A stretch of DNA of 64,000 nucleotides from Pelotomaculum terephthalicicum JT (GCF_022410535.1 NZ_JAKNBL010000002.1:124001-188000); one strand, 5' to 3'. Numbered from the stretch's first letter, positions 52,628 through 61,812 are shown. Translations and numbers: made by a program. The notes: generated from the letters alone by a model not told the origin.

Positions 52628-52768
52628 GGTAATCTTACCCCCGGCCTAAAATGATCTATATACAACATAATCATATCGAATAAATTATATTCCAAAATTT
52701 TTACATTCTTGTTTAATTCCCAAATATCATGGGAATTTTATATTTATGGGAAATAATATTGATTCTAA

Positions 52769-52822
52769 TTTGCGTGACAATTTTATTATGTATTGTTTGG
52801 AATCTTTTTTGCGTGATAGAAT
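52769..52822 (+). promoter_or_regulatory. Candidate pckG promoter with repeated operator
   Basis: The 9-bp direct repeat TTTGCGTGA occurs at 52769-52777 and 52808-52816, 39 bp apart. The second copy lies between a possible -35 TTGTTT (52793-52798) and -10 TAGAAT (52817-52822). This is a repressor-like layout, perhaps for the nearby CcpN homologue. Confidence 0.4.
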
Positions 52823-52945
52823 AATATCGCATTAAGGGATGATTACGCCAGTGAAGGAAAAATATAATGAAAGGGGAGAGGAATGGAACAATTTTTGTAT
52901 CTTCGACGCATTAAATGATACAAGAAACATGGAGTAAGCCGTTTT

Positions 52946-53071
52946 AGTGGTCATCGCCGAAGGTGTGCGCTTCCAGGCCACTGGAAAAAAAGAAGCCCAC
53001 AAGACAATTTATCGGGACAAGCAACAGATCGCCTGCCGGTCAGCCGGCATGCCGGAGTTCAAACTCCCGGC
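52946..53071 (+). ncRNA. Structured 5' leader of pckG, unknown class
   Basis: Hairpin 1: AGTGGTC (52946-52952) with GGCCACT (52976-52982), capped by GAAG/CTTC (52959-52962/52970-52973). Hairpin 2 region: GCCGG/CCGGC copies at 53035-53039, 53044-53048, 53051-53055 and 53067-53071 can pair in alternative ways (TGCCGG with CCGGCA, or GCCGGAGT with ACTCCCGGC). No terminator tail. It does not match a riboswitch class I know. Confidence 0.4.
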
Positions 53072-53115
53072 GGCAAGGAAGCAGTGCGCCGGAATCATGG
53101 AGAAGGAGATTTGTT

Positions 53116-54867
53116 ATGTATGATAATAAGGCGGTAACTCAATGGGTTGAAGAAATGGCCAGGCTCACCAAGCCGGACAAAATTGTCTGGCTTGACGGGT
53201 CTGACGAAGAAAGAATCAGACTGACCGAAGAAGCTGTCAGCACTGGGGAGATAAAGTATCTGAATCAAGAAAAATATCCTGGTTGTTTATTTCACAGGAC
53301 AGAAAAAAATGACGTTGCCAGAGTGGAACACCTTACTTTCATCTGTTCCAGAAAAAAAGAAGACGCCGGGCCGACAAACAATTGGATGGCGCCGGAAGAG
53401 GCATATGAAAAGGCGGCAAAGATATTCGACGGTTCCATGCGGGGAAGAACGATGTATGTTATTCCCTATATTATGGGCCCGCCCGGTTCGCCGTTCAGTA
53501 AGGTTGGGATCGAATTAACCGACAGTATTTATGTGGTCTTAAATATGAGAATTATGACCACGATGGGTCAAGCGGCAATAGAGCAGCTTGGTGATTCCGC
53601 CGGTTTCGTCAAAGGCCTTCACTCAAAAGCCGATCTGAATCCCGAAAGGCGTTACATTATGCACTTTCCTGAAGATAACACCATTTGGAGCGTGGGTTCC
53701 GGATACGGCGGCAACGTCCTGTTGGGAAAAAAGTGCTTTTCTCTGCGCATAGCCAGCAATATGGCGCGGCACGAAGGTTGGCTGGCCGAACATATGCTGA
53801 TCCTGGGTGTGGAAAATCCCCAGGGTAAAGTGTCCTATGTCGCCGCAGCCTTTCCCAGCGCGTGCGGAAAAACCAACCTGGCGATGCTTGTCCCCCCGCC
53901 GGCTTTAAAAGGTTATAAAACCTGGACGGTAGGCGACGACATCGCGTGGATGCGGATTGGCGAAGACGGCCGTCTGTGGGCTATGAACCCAGAAACGGGT
54001 TTTTTCGGTGTTGTACCCGGGACAAGTTCAAAAACCAACCCGAACGCGCTGATCGCAGCATCGAAAAACACCATTTACACCAACGTGCTTGAAGGGCCGG
54101 ATGGTACCATTTGGTGGGAAGGACTGGATCAGGACCCGCCGGCGCACGGTATTGACTGGAAAGGAGATCCCTGGACACCGGATAGTGGCACAAACGGCGC
54201 CCACCCGAACTCCCGTTTTACTGCTCCGGCCGGTCAGTGCCCTTCAATCTCACCAGAATGGCGAAATCCCAAAGGCGTACCCATTTCGGCATTGATCTTC
54301 GGCGGACGACGGGCGAAAGTTGCTCCCTTGGTTTACCAGTCCTATAACTGGCAGCACGGAGTGTTCGTGGGCGCCACCATCGCTTCGGAAACTACCGCGG
54401 CCGATACCGGAGAAGTCGGCATCGTGCGCCGGGACCCCATGGCCATGCTGCCTTTCTGCGGCTATCACATGGGCGACTACTGGCGCCACTGGCTGGAAAT
54501 GGGTAAAAAGATCTCCAACCCGCCAAAGATTTTCCATGTTAACTGGTTCCGCACCAACGAGCAGGGTAAATTCCTCTGGCCTGGTTTTGGTGAAAACTTA
54601 CGGGTTTTGAACTGGATCATCTCCCGCTGTGCAGGCGGAGGTGGAGCTGTCGAGACTCCCATAGGCTATATTCCGGCAGTGGATGCTCTTAACTTGGAGG
54701 GGTTGGACTTGCCTGCCGGGACAATTGAATCCCTGTTAAGTGTTAACCGAGAGGTTTGGGAAAAAGAGTTAAATGAACAGTTACCCTTTTTTAAGAAAAT
54801 TGGAGATAAGCTGCCGAAGGAAATAATGGATGAACACAAAGCGGTTTTGGACAGATTAAATAAATGA
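53116..54867 (+). CDS. pckG: Phosphoenolpyruvate carboxykinase (GTP)
   Basis: It converts oxaloacetate and GTP to PEP, CO2 and GDP. The 583-residue product is of the GTP class, shown by the kinase-1 motif FPSACGKTN (residues 246-254) and the FGGRR segment; ATP-type PckA of Bacillus is unrelated in these motifs. ATG 53116 follows GAAGGAGA. With ppdK downstream and the ccpN-yqfL pair upstream, it forms a PEP/pyruvate/oxaloacetate module that fits growth on organic acids or autotrophy. Confidence 0.97.
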   Translation: MYDNKAVTQWVEEMARLTKPDKIVWLDGSDEERIRLTEEAVSTGEIKYLNQEKYPGCLFHRTEKNDVARVEHLTFICSRKKEDAGPTNNWMAPEEAYEKAAKIFDGSMRGRTMYVIPYIMGPPGSPFSKVGIELTDSIYVVLNMRIMTTMGQAAIEQLGDSAGFVKGLHSKADLNPERRYIMHFPEDNTIWSVGSGYGGNVLLGKKCFSLRIASNMARHEGWLAEHMLILGVENPQGKVSYVAAAFPSACGKTNLAMLVPPPALKGYKTWTVGDDIAWMRIGEDGRLWAMNPETGFFGVVPGTSSKTNPNALIAASKNTIYTNVLEGPDGTIWWEGLDQDPPAHGIDWKGDPWTPDSGTNGAHPNSRFTAPAGQCPSISPEWRNPKGVPISALIFGGRRAKVAPLVYQSYNWQHGVFVGATIASETTAADTGEVGIVRRDPMAMLPFCGYHMGDYWRHWLEMGKKISNPPKIFHVNWFRTNEQGKFLWPGFGENLRVLNWIISRCAGGGGAVETPIGYIPAVDALNLEGLDLPAGTIESLLSVNREVWEKELNEQLPFFKKIGDKLPKEIMDEHKAVLDRLNK

Positions 54868-54951
54868 GTCTAATATTACTTGGCATGTTCTTTTGCTTAT
54901 TATTAAAGGAGAGGCAAGCTTGCTAAAAAGTATAATTCAGGAGGGAAAGCT

Positions 54952-57624
54952 GTGAGTAACAAATACGTTTATCTTTTTGAGGAAGGAAATGCGGAAATGA
55001 AAATGCTGCTTGGCGGCAAAGGCGCCAATATGGCCGAAATGACCAATATCGGGCTGCCCGTGCCGCCGGGTTTGATTGTTACAACCGAAGCATGCAGAGA
55101 TTTTACCGCCCTGGGGCAGAAATTTCCCGCCGGTTTGGAAGATGAGGTAAAAGAAAAAATAAAACTGCTTGAAGACAAGTTGGGTAAAAGGTTTGGTGAT
55201 GAAAACAACCCGCTTTTAGTGTCGGTTCGTTCCGGGGCTCCCGTCTCCATGCCGGGCATGATGGACACCGTGCTGAACCTGGGATTGAATGACCGCACGG
55301 TGGAAGTCCTCGCCAAAGCCACCAACAACGAACGGTTCGCCATGGATTGCTACCGCCGCTTTATCACCATGTTCGGCGACGTGGTGATGGGCGTGGAGCA
55401 CCATAAGTTTGAAAGCATCCTTGAGGCGCAGAAGAAAAAATCTGATGTGCGTTTTGATCACGAGCTTACGGCGGCAGACTTGCGGGAAGTAATTGTTGAT
55501 TATAAAAAACTGATTCAGCAGGAAGCCGGGCGCTCATTCCCGCAGGAGCCGGTCGAGCAGCTTTTTATGTCTGTTTTCGCGGTATTTAATTCTTGGAATA
55601 ATGACCGGGCCATTGTTTACCGGAAGCTGAACAAGATCCCCGACGATTTCGGCACCGCCGTAAACATCCAGGCGATGGTTTTCGGCAATATGGGCGATGA
55701 CTGCGGCACCGGCGTGGCTTTTACCCGCAATCCGTCCACCGGGGAGAAGAAGCTCTACGGTGAATACCTGATCAACGCGCAGGGTGAGGACGTGGTGGCC
55801 GGCATCCGCACTCCCCAGCCGATTGCCGCGCTGGAAAAAGATATGCCGGAAATATACCGGCAGTTTGCCGATACCTGCAAGCTGCTGGAAAAACATTACC
55901 GGAACTTGCAGGATATTGAGTTCACAGTTGAACGCGGCAAACTGTGGATTCTGCAGACCCGGAACGGCAAGCGCACTGCGCCGGCGGCAATAAAAGTCGC
56001 CGTGGATATGGTTGAAGAAGGGCTGATTACAAAGGAAGACGCGGTGTTGCGCGTGGAGGCCGGTCAACTCGACCAGTTGCTGCACCGCCGTATTGATCCG
56101 GGCGCCAAATTGGATGTGGTGACCAAGGGATTGCCGGCTTCTCCCGGCGCGGCATCAGGCGAGGTGGTTTTTGACGCGGAACTGGCCGAAGAACTGGCAA
56201 AGACGGGTAAAAAGCTGCTATTGGTGCGCACCGAGACAACTCCCGATGACATTCATGGAATCGTAGCTTCACAAGGGGTGCTGACTTCCAGGGGCGGCAT
56301 GACCAGCCACGCCGCCGTGGTTGCCCGGGGGATGGGCAAGCCCTGCGTCTGCGGCTGCGAAGCAATGCGGATCGATTATGGCAATAAGCTGTTCACTATT
56401 GGTGATTTAAAAATAAAAGAGGGCGATATCGTATCGATCGACGGTTCTAACGGCAATGTTATGCTGGGTGAAGTGCCGATGATTGACCCGGAGCTTTCTC
56501 AGGAATTCCAAAAGATATTGGAATGGGCGGACGAAATTCGCACGCTTGGTGTAAGGGCGAACGCGGACACACCGGAAGACGCCGCCAAATCGCGCGAATT
56601 CGGGGCGGCCGGGATCGGTTTGTGCCGTACCGAGCACATGTTCATGGCGCAAGACCGCCTGCCGATCGTCCAGGAAATGATTCTCGCCTCCAACCTGGAA
56701 GAGCGGCAGGTTGCGCTGGCCAAGCTGCTGCCGATGCAGCAGGGCGATTTTTACGGGATCTTGAAAGCGATGGACGGTTTTCCGGTAACCATCCGCTTCC
56801 TTGACCCCCCGCTGCACGAGTTCCTGCCTAACGCTGAGGAACTGGTGGTGGAAATAACCACCCTGCGGCTGACTAACGGCGATAAACGTGAAATTGACAA
56901 GAAAGAAGAACTGCTGCGCAAAGTGCGGGCGCTCTCCGAGCAAAACCCGATGCTGGGGCACCGGGGCTGCCGTCTAGGCATCACCTTCCCGGAAGTTTAC
57001 GCGATGCAGGCCAGGGCAGTGCTGCAGGCTGCCGCGCAATTGATCAAGGAAGGGTACAATCCTGTTCCGGAAATTGAAATACCCCTCGTTATCGATGTGA
57101 AAGAACTGGCTTACCTGCGGGAACTTGTTATTAATGTCGGTGAGGAAGTTATGAAAGAGACAGGAGTGAAAATTCATTACACAATCGGCACTATGATTGA
57201 GGTGCCCAGGGCGGCGCTGCTGGCCGACGAAGTGGCCGCACAGGCGGAGTTCTTCTCATTTGGCACTAATGACCTGACCCAGACCACTTTAGGGTTTTCC
57301 AGAGACGACGCGGAAGGGAAATTTATCCCCGCCTATCTGGAGAAGAAAATCTTTACCGACAGCCCGTTTGTTGTGCTTGACCGCTTTGGTGTGGGCAAAC
57401 TGATGAAGATGGCGGTCGAATTAGGGCGTACCACTAAACCTGATTTGCTGATCGGTATCTGCGGCGAGCATGGTGGCGAGCCTAGTTCAATCGAGTTCTG
57501 TCATCTCGCCGGGCTGAATTTCGTGAGCTGCTCACCGTTCCGGGTACCCATAGCCAGGCTGGCGGCGGCCCAGGCCAAGGTTAACAATATGCCCGGCGCG
57601 AAGAGGGATTTCGGCACGCTCTAA
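54952..57624 (+). CDS. ppdK: Pyruvate phosphate dikinase
   Basis: It interconverts pyruvate, ATP and phosphate with PEP, AMP and pyrophosphate. The 890-residue product has the N-terminal nucleotide-binding domain, the phosphohistidine domain with catalytic H453 in GGMTSHAAV and, two residues before it, T451, the site used by DUF299 regulators, and the C-terminal PEP/pyruvate barrel ending SCSPFRVPIARLAAAQA. GTG 54952 lies behind CAGGAGGG. It follows pckG by 84 bases. Confidence 0.98.
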   Translation: MSNKYVYLFEEGNAEMKMLLGGKGANMAEMTNIGLPVPPGLIVTTEACRDFTALGQKFPAGLEDEVKEKIKLLEDKLGKRFGDENNPLLVSVRSGAPVSMPGMMDTVLNLGLNDRTVEVLAKATNNERFAMDCYRRFITMFGDVVMGVEHHKFESILEAQKKKSDVRFDHELTAADLREVIVDYKKLIQQEAGRSFPQEPVEQLFMSVFAVFNSWNNDRAIVYRKLNKIPDDFGTAVNIQAMVFGNMGDDCGTGVAFTRNPSTGEKKLYGEYLINAQGEDVVAGIRTPQPIAALEKDMPEIYRQFADTCKLLEKHYRNLQDIEFTVERGKLWILQTRNGKRTAPAAIKVAVDMVEEGLITKEDAVLRVEAGQLDQLLHRRIDPGAKLDVVTKGLPASPGAASGEVVFDAELAEELAKTGKKLLLVRTETTPDDIHGIVASQGVLTSRGGMTSHAAVVARGMGKPCVCGCEAMRIDYGNKLFTIGDLKIKEGDIVSIDGSNGNVMLGEVPMIDPELSQEFQKILEWADEIRTLGVRANADTPEDAAKSREFGAAGIGLCRTEHMFMAQDRLPIVQEMILASNLEERQVALAKLLPMQQGDFYGILKAMDGFPVTIRFLDPPLHEFLPNAEELVVEITTLRLTNGDKREIDKKEELLRKVRALSEQNPMLGHRGCRLGITFPEVYAMQARAVLQAAAQLIKEGYNPVPEIEIPLVIDVKELAYLRELVINVGEEVMKETGVKIHYTIGTMIEVPRAALLADEVAAQAEFFSFGTNDLTQTTLGFSRDDAEGKFIPAYLEKKIFTDSPFVVLDRFGVGKLMKMAVELGRTTKPDLLIGICGEHGGEPSSIEFCHLAGLNFVSCSPFRVPIARLAAAQAKVNNMPGAKRDFGTL

Positions 57625-57683
57625 TATGCCCGAAGGCCGTCGAAGACGTTAATTAAGGTCGAGCGGGTTTGCTTGTATTTGAA

Positions 57684-57719
57684 ATGCGAAGGGAGACTTT
57701 AAATGGTCTCCCTTCGCAT
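57684..57719. terminator. Bidirectional hairpin between ppdK and the VanW gene
   Basis: The 14-bp perfect stem ATGCGAAGGGAGAC (57684-57697) / GTCTCCCTTCGCAT (57706-57719) lies between convergent genes. It lacks a long T tract on either side. Confidence 0.75.
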
Positions 57720-57726
57720 CAACGTG

Positions 57727-59091
57727 CTATTTCTTGTTCTCTTTACCATTCTCTTTGGGTTTTGGGCCGACAACAATAACTCTGTCTTCGGACGCGTAGT
57801 AGTCGCTTGAGATCTGCGTTCTGGACTTAACCTGGTTATCAACAATTGATTCGCGGTACACCCATGCTTGATATCCTGCTTTGCCGGGATTTTTTATTCT
57901 GATTTCACCTTCCGAAAGCGTATTATCCTCGTATGTGATAATATTTGGACTGATTGCATCATAGTCTGAGGTGATCCTGACCGAGTGCCCGTCTTTATTT
58001 TCGGCGCCAAAAATACGGATCGTCAATTTCCCGTATTCAACCATGCTGGAGATATAAACCGGTGTGTCCCGCTCATTGATAAATTTTAAGTCCAGGTAAT
58101 CTCCGGCTATGGTGGCGTCGCGGCCAACCGGAACATAAGCTACCGGACTAGGGTGCGAATAACGCTCTATAACTGTCAAATCTGCAAGCAGCGCCGCGTT
58201 GTACAGAGTGGTGGCAACCTGGCACACCCCTCCCCCATAGTCCAGAGAAAGCTGGTTGTCAATAAATGCTGGGGCTTTTAAATACCCTGTTTCCGCCAGG
58301 CGGGGACCTAGGCGCCGGTTTAATGAGAACACGTCTCCCGGTTTTAGCAAGGTGCCGTTTACCGCAGTGCTGGCCAGGGCGATATTATGAGTCCTGTTCC
58401 AGGCGCTGTCATCGAAGTTGGTCACGTATTCGGCCAGTAACGTGTTGATTTCTTCCAGCGTGGCGGAAGTTATCCCCGGTTCCAGGACGCGGCCCGCCGC
58501 CTCAGCGGATAAACTTCCCCCGGCCAGCGCCAGACGGGCCTGTTCCATAGTTTTATCGAAATCAAGGTGGTACCCTTTTTTTTCGGTAATAATTACAATT
58601 TGATCATTCAACAGCTTGATTTCCGCGTCCTTAGGCGGCGTATCCCATGCCTTTTGGATACACCTAATCCTGTCAGCCAGTTTTTCACCGGAAAAAGTAA
58701 TTCTAACCCGCATGTCAACCGGCGCAACCCTGAGACGCAGATTGGACATCAACTGGTTAAGCAGATTGCCCTTTTTGCCGTACGCAAACGCTTCCCCCGC
58801 GGTAGCCAAGTAATCATAACTACCGTCGATATCGGATAGAATAATTGAACAGCTTTTTCCTTCGTTACTGATTACAAACGTGCTGTCCAAGGGACGCGGC
58901 AATGCGCTTTCCAGTTTTGCCGCGGCTTCCGCGGGATTTAAACCGCCAACTTGCACGCCTTTGACAGCAACGCCCTGTTGGATTGATTCCGAGTACCTGT
59001 TATCCAGGATTGCAGCAGCTCCGACAACGCTCGCGCCGGATTGAAACATAATAATCAGTGACAGGAGAAAAGCTTTTTTAAAAAGCGGCAT
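57727..59091 (-). CDS. VanW-family protein with PG-binding and G5-like domains
   Basis: A 454-residue exported protein. An N-terminal signal or anchor is followed by two PG_binding_4-type domains (about residues 38-210, GVQVGGLNPAEAAAKL), the VanW domain (about 240-365, with LLKPGDVFSLNRRLG and LDYGGGVCQVATTLYNAAL) and a G5-like C-terminal segment. Such proteins (YoaR-like) are attached to the cell wall in spore formers; the biochemical role is unknown. It is last in a three-gene - strand block. Confidence 0.9.
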   Translation of the reverse strand: MPLFKKAFLLSLIIMFQSGASVVGAAAILDNRYSESIQQGVAVKGVQVGGLNPAEAAAKLESALPRPLDSTFVISNEGKSCSIILSDIDGSYDYLATAGEAFAYGKKGNLLNQLMSNLRLRVAPVDMRVRITFSGEKLADRIRCIQKAWDTPPKDAEIKLLNDQIVIITEKKGYHLDFDKTMEQARLALAGGSLSAEAAGRVLEPGITSATLEEINTLLAEYVTNFDDSAWNRTHNIALASTAVNGTLLKPGDVFSLNRRLGPRLAETGYLKAPAFIDNQLSLDYGGGVCQVATTLYNAALLADLTVIERYSHPSPVAYVPVGRDATIAGDYLDLKFINERDTPVYISSMVEYGKLTIRIFGAENKDGHSVRITSDYDAISPNIITYEDNTLSEGEIRIKNPGKAGYQAWVYRESIVDNQVKSRTQISSDYYASEDRVIVVGPKPKENGKENKK

Positions 59092-59106
59092 TTTTTTCTC
59101 CAGCGG

Positions 59107-59859
59107 TTAATCGCGGATATTCAAGGTGAGCTGAATATAGCGATCGGCAGCCTTGGCGCGTTCAATCATTTCACTGGTGATTGTATCGCCTTCCTCGGCC
59201 ACAACCTCACCGTTGTCGGCAACGATTTTCATGGTTGCTTTTTTGCCGATGAGATATTTCCGCTGTTGTTCTTCAAAGTGTTCCAAAGCGTCTACCGGCT
59301 GTTTGTCGCTTTTCTCAAAATTTGGCAATTCCTGCGTTGCAGCGGGAATTGCGTCACTTTCCTGTATATCCGCAACCAGCATGTTTTCTATATTTTCTTC
59401 AACCACTAGAAAATCGCGGCCAAAAGTAAGGATGGATTTTCTGGGGATTATCCCGGCTGGTTTTTCACCGCGCACAAGAGTTAACTGGCACCCCATGATT
59501 ACTGCGTTATTCTCATCGATAATAAAATCATCGATGGTGCCCACCAACCGGCCTTTTTTACTAAGAACCTGAGTCCCGGGCAGACGAAGGTTTTTTTCAA
59601 GCAGAGCTATAACTTCGGGTGAATCCGCCACCGCTGACAGAGCAGAACGGCTGCCAATAGTCAGCCCAAACTCGCCAATGCCTTGCACCGCTTCAAAGGG
59701 CATTGTTTTCAAACCCAGATACCATGCCGCGTCTTCGACTAACAGATAGCTTACTTTTCCGAGTTCCGGGTTTAAAACCAGGTGCTTAACTATACCTATT
59801 TGTTTGCCTTCTTCGATACTTAAAACCGGTAGCCCAAATACTTGCCGACTGTTTTTCAA
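59107..59859 (-). CDS. PRC-barrel domain protein
   Basis: A 250-residue protein with two PRC-barrel-like halves: residues 1-80 (FGLPVLSIEEGKQIGIVKHLV) and about 88-165 (TQVLSKKGRLVGTIDDFIIDE). The C-terminal 70 residues are charged and helical. PRC barrels occur in RimM and in sporulation proteins such as YlmC/YmxH, and bind RNA or proteins. No signal peptide. It lies one base from the stop of the upstream gene, so the two are coupled. Confidence 0.85.
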   Translation of the reverse strand: MKNSRQVFGLPVLSIEEGKQIGIVKHLVLNPELGKVSYLLVEDAAWYLGLKTMPFEAVQGIGEFGLTIGSRSALSAVADSPEVIALLEKNLRLPGTQVLSKKGRLVGTIDDFIIDENNAVIMGCQLTLVRGEKPAGIIPRKSILTFGRDFLVVEENIENMLVADIQESDAIPAATQELPNFEKSDKQPVDALEHFEEQQRKYLIGKKATMKIVADNGEVVAEEGDTITSEMIERAKAADRYIQLTLNIRD

Positions 59860-59860
59860 A

Positions 59861-60976
59861 CTATCCCGCCTCCATAGTTAAATTTGCTAATTTTACAGAC
59901 GTTTCAATGTTTGCCTTCATTTTTATTAAATTGGGTACCTTCGAATAAGGAGCGTTGGACATTTTCGCCATCCTGAGAAGTCCGACTAGCGTATCTAAAT
60001 ATATGATCTGCTTCTTTAGCTTTTGCTTTAAAGAAAAATCTGGAATTAAGCCTTCCTGCCCTAAAACTGATTCGATAATCATTTTAGCTTGAAAATACTG
60101 GCCCAATTCCTGGTAAACCGCGGCTATCTCCATAGCCAGAGCGATTGACAATTGCTGCCCTTGATATAAGCGGAAGGCTTTGAAAAAATAGTCCGCTGCG
60201 GCGTCCATGTCGCCTCTGGCTTTAGCTTGAAAACCTGCTGATATATAATCATTAACCATGCCGTCGTTTATTGGCACGGCCGAGTCTTCTAATCCCATAT
60301 CCGCGTTGTTCTCCTGATCCGGGTTTTCCTCCGGGGAGGCGGCAAGCTGCCCGGTATAATCCGGTTCATCTTCAGGAGTAACATCCGGTCCGGCAGACTG
60401 GGTGTCCGGTTCGGACATAGTATCCGGTGCGGCGGGCGGGAGATCGAATTCAGGCAAAATATCCGGTGCTGCGCGCGGGAGGTCAATATCGCGCGTAATA
60501 TCCACAGGAAGGTCCGGCTGCGCCGTTAAGGCAACCGGTGGGTGCGACGCATCTTCAGCAACCGGCTGGGCAAATTCAACAGGAGGATATAATTCCGGCG
60601 AATCACCGCCGGATTCGAGTTGATTGTTCCCGGCAACGTCTCCGGGTTCAGATGCAACATCCGGGGCGGCAAGCGGGAGGTCAGATTCTGAGGCCGCACC
60701 TTTAACCGGGACGGTATTGGCTTTCAGGAAGAATCTGTTCTCAAAATAACTTAATACAGTTGCGGAAAATACGGTTAATCCTAAATAAATTCCCAATACC
60801 TTGCCTGTAGTAAGATTTGATAAGGCAGCGGGGAAAATTGCCCCCAGAGTTAAGGAAATTGCCACTGTACCATAAATGGTTCGGGTGCTAAGCAGGGGTA
60901 TGCTTTTTCTTAATAAAAGAAATATTACTAATAAGACCAGGCTCGTGAGTAGTAGTATAATAAGGTATTCTTGCAT
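59861..60976 (-). CDS. Membrane-anchored protein with acidic repeats and TPR-like region
   Basis: A 371-residue protein with three N-terminal hydrophobic helices (about residues 3-85), a long acidic Pro/Asp-rich linker (about 95-235) and a helical TPR-like C-terminal domain (about 240-371, AGFQAKARGDMDAAADYFFKAFRLY). The linker has at least four copies of a degenerate APD unit (LPLAAPDVASE, LPRAAPDILPE, LPPAAPDTMSE, QSAGPDVTPE). I do not recognise the family. It is first of the three-gene - strand operon. Confidence 0.75.
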   Translation of the reverse strand: MQEYLIILLLTSLVLLVIFLLLRKSIPLLSTRTIYGTVAISLTLGAIFPAALSNLTTGKVLGIYLGLTVFSATVLSYFENRFFLKANTVPVKGAASESDLPLAAPDVASEPGDVAGNNQLESGGDSPELYPPVEFAQPVAEDASHPPVALTAQPDLPVDITRDIDLPRAAPDILPEFDLPPAAPDTMSEPDTQSAGPDVTPEDEPDYTGQLAASPEENPDQENNADMGLEDSAVPINDGMVNDYISAGFQAKARGDMDAAADYFFKAFRLYQGQQLSIALAMEIAAVYQELGQYFQAKMIIESVLGQEGLIPDFSLKQKLKKQIIYLDTLVGLLRMAKMSNAPYSKVPNLIKMKANIETSVKLANLTMEAG

Positions 60977-61179
60977 GTTTTCACCTCAGACCTTCTGAAA
61001 TAATTATCAAATTAATTAGACAATAAATCAAGTGCTAATTTTGTTTTTAACAGTAACTTTTTTTAAAAAATATATAGATAAAATTTCCTTTGTTATTAGG
61101 GAGGAGTTTACGGGTATCGACGGCGAATTATCATTTTTATTTTATTGAACTTATTTGCGGGGTGGTTACTTTACGGCAG

Positions 61180-61746
61180 ATGAGATTGTTTGTGGCGGTT
61201 AATTTTACTGATGAAGCAAGAAAAAAATTAGGTTTTTTGATCAGGGAACTTCGGCATCTTCCCTCTGATCTAAAGTGGGTTGATGAGGCAAACCTGCATC
61301 TTACTATTCAGTTTCTCGGAAACGTCCCTGAAGATCAAGTTTCTGCCCTTGTTAACGTTATGCAACATTCCGTAAACGGAATTTATCCTTTTAGACTTGA
61401 TCTGGGCGGGGTGGGAGTTTTTCCGTCGGCAGAACGGCCACGGGTGTTTTGGATGGGTATATCAGGAAATACCGCGATTTTGTTCCGTTTGCAGCGTCAG
61501 GTTCAAGAAGGGCTCAGTAAGATTGGATTTATGCCGGAGAAACGCCGGTTTTCTCCTCACCTTACCTTAGCCAGGGTCCGTTCCGTCGCCGGTTTCCCGG
61601 ATGTGCTGAAAAGGGCGGAAATGCTTGCGGGAAAAAACGAAATAATATGTTCGGAAAAAATTTGTTCAATAGAATTGATGTTAAGTGAGCTAAGTCCAAA
61701 AGGACCTAATTATTACGTTTTGTCCAGGATTCAACTGCCAGGGTGA
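61180..61746 (+). CDS. thpR: RNA 2',3'-cyclic phosphodiesterase (LigT/ThpR)
   Basis: A 2H phosphoesterase of about 188 residues with both catalytic HxTx motifs, HLTIQFLG and HLTLARVR. It opens 2',3'-cyclic phosphate ends on RNA. The family begins MRLFVAVNF, so ATG 61180 is preferred, but no clear Shine-Dalgarno precedes it and GTG 61162 is possible. Confidence 0.93.
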   Translation: MRLFVAVNFTDEARKKLGFLIRELRHLPSDLKWVDEANLHLTIQFLGNVPEDQVSALVNVMQHSVNGIYPFRLDLGGVGVFPSAERPRVFWMGISGNTAILFRLQRQVQEGLSKIGFMPEKRRFSPHLTLARVRSVAGFPDVLKRAEMLAGKNEIICSEKICSIELMLSELSPKGPNYYVLSRIQLPG

Positions 61747-61812
61747 AAGGCAGTGGAGTCCCCCAACTAGCCCCTAGTTTTAGCGGAAGCTAAACGAGTC
61801 ATTGTCTTGAAG

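Larger units (their letters stand above)
52628..53115 (+). other. 488-bp gap: divergent promoters and a structured pckG leader
   Basis: The first part is AT-rich and carries the terC promoter region (- strand) and the candidate pckG promoter. Bases 52946-53071 are GC-rich and contain two predicted hairpins (separate entry). A reading frame continues through 52963-53115 in the pckG frame, but it does not resemble the enzyme and is taken as leader. Confidence 0.55.

Noticed and set aside
52185-52649. 154-codon open frame on the + strand
   Set aside because: It is antisense to the terC-like gene, whose motifs are clear, and has no recognisable features.
52628-52740. yybP-ykoY manganese riboswitch upstream of the terC-like gene
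   Set aside because: The - strand leader is AT-rich and lacks the conserved GGGGAGTAG and following loop sequences.
52850-53000. Glycine riboswitch before pckG (GGGGAGAGG and CGCCGAAGG look similar)
   Set aside because: The spacing is wrong, and the conserved segment following GCCGAAGG in glycine aptamers (AGCAA and CTCTCAGG) is absent.
53051-53071. tRNA T-arm-like sequence (GGAGTTCAAACTCC)
   Set aside because: No acceptor, D or anticodon arms in the right positions; it is better explained as part of the pckG leader hairpin.
52963-53115. 51-codon N-terminal extension of pckG
   Set aside because: It has no start with a Shine-Dalgarno, an Arg/Ser-rich composition unlike the enzyme, and ATG 53116 has GAAGGAGA and gives the normal N-terminus.
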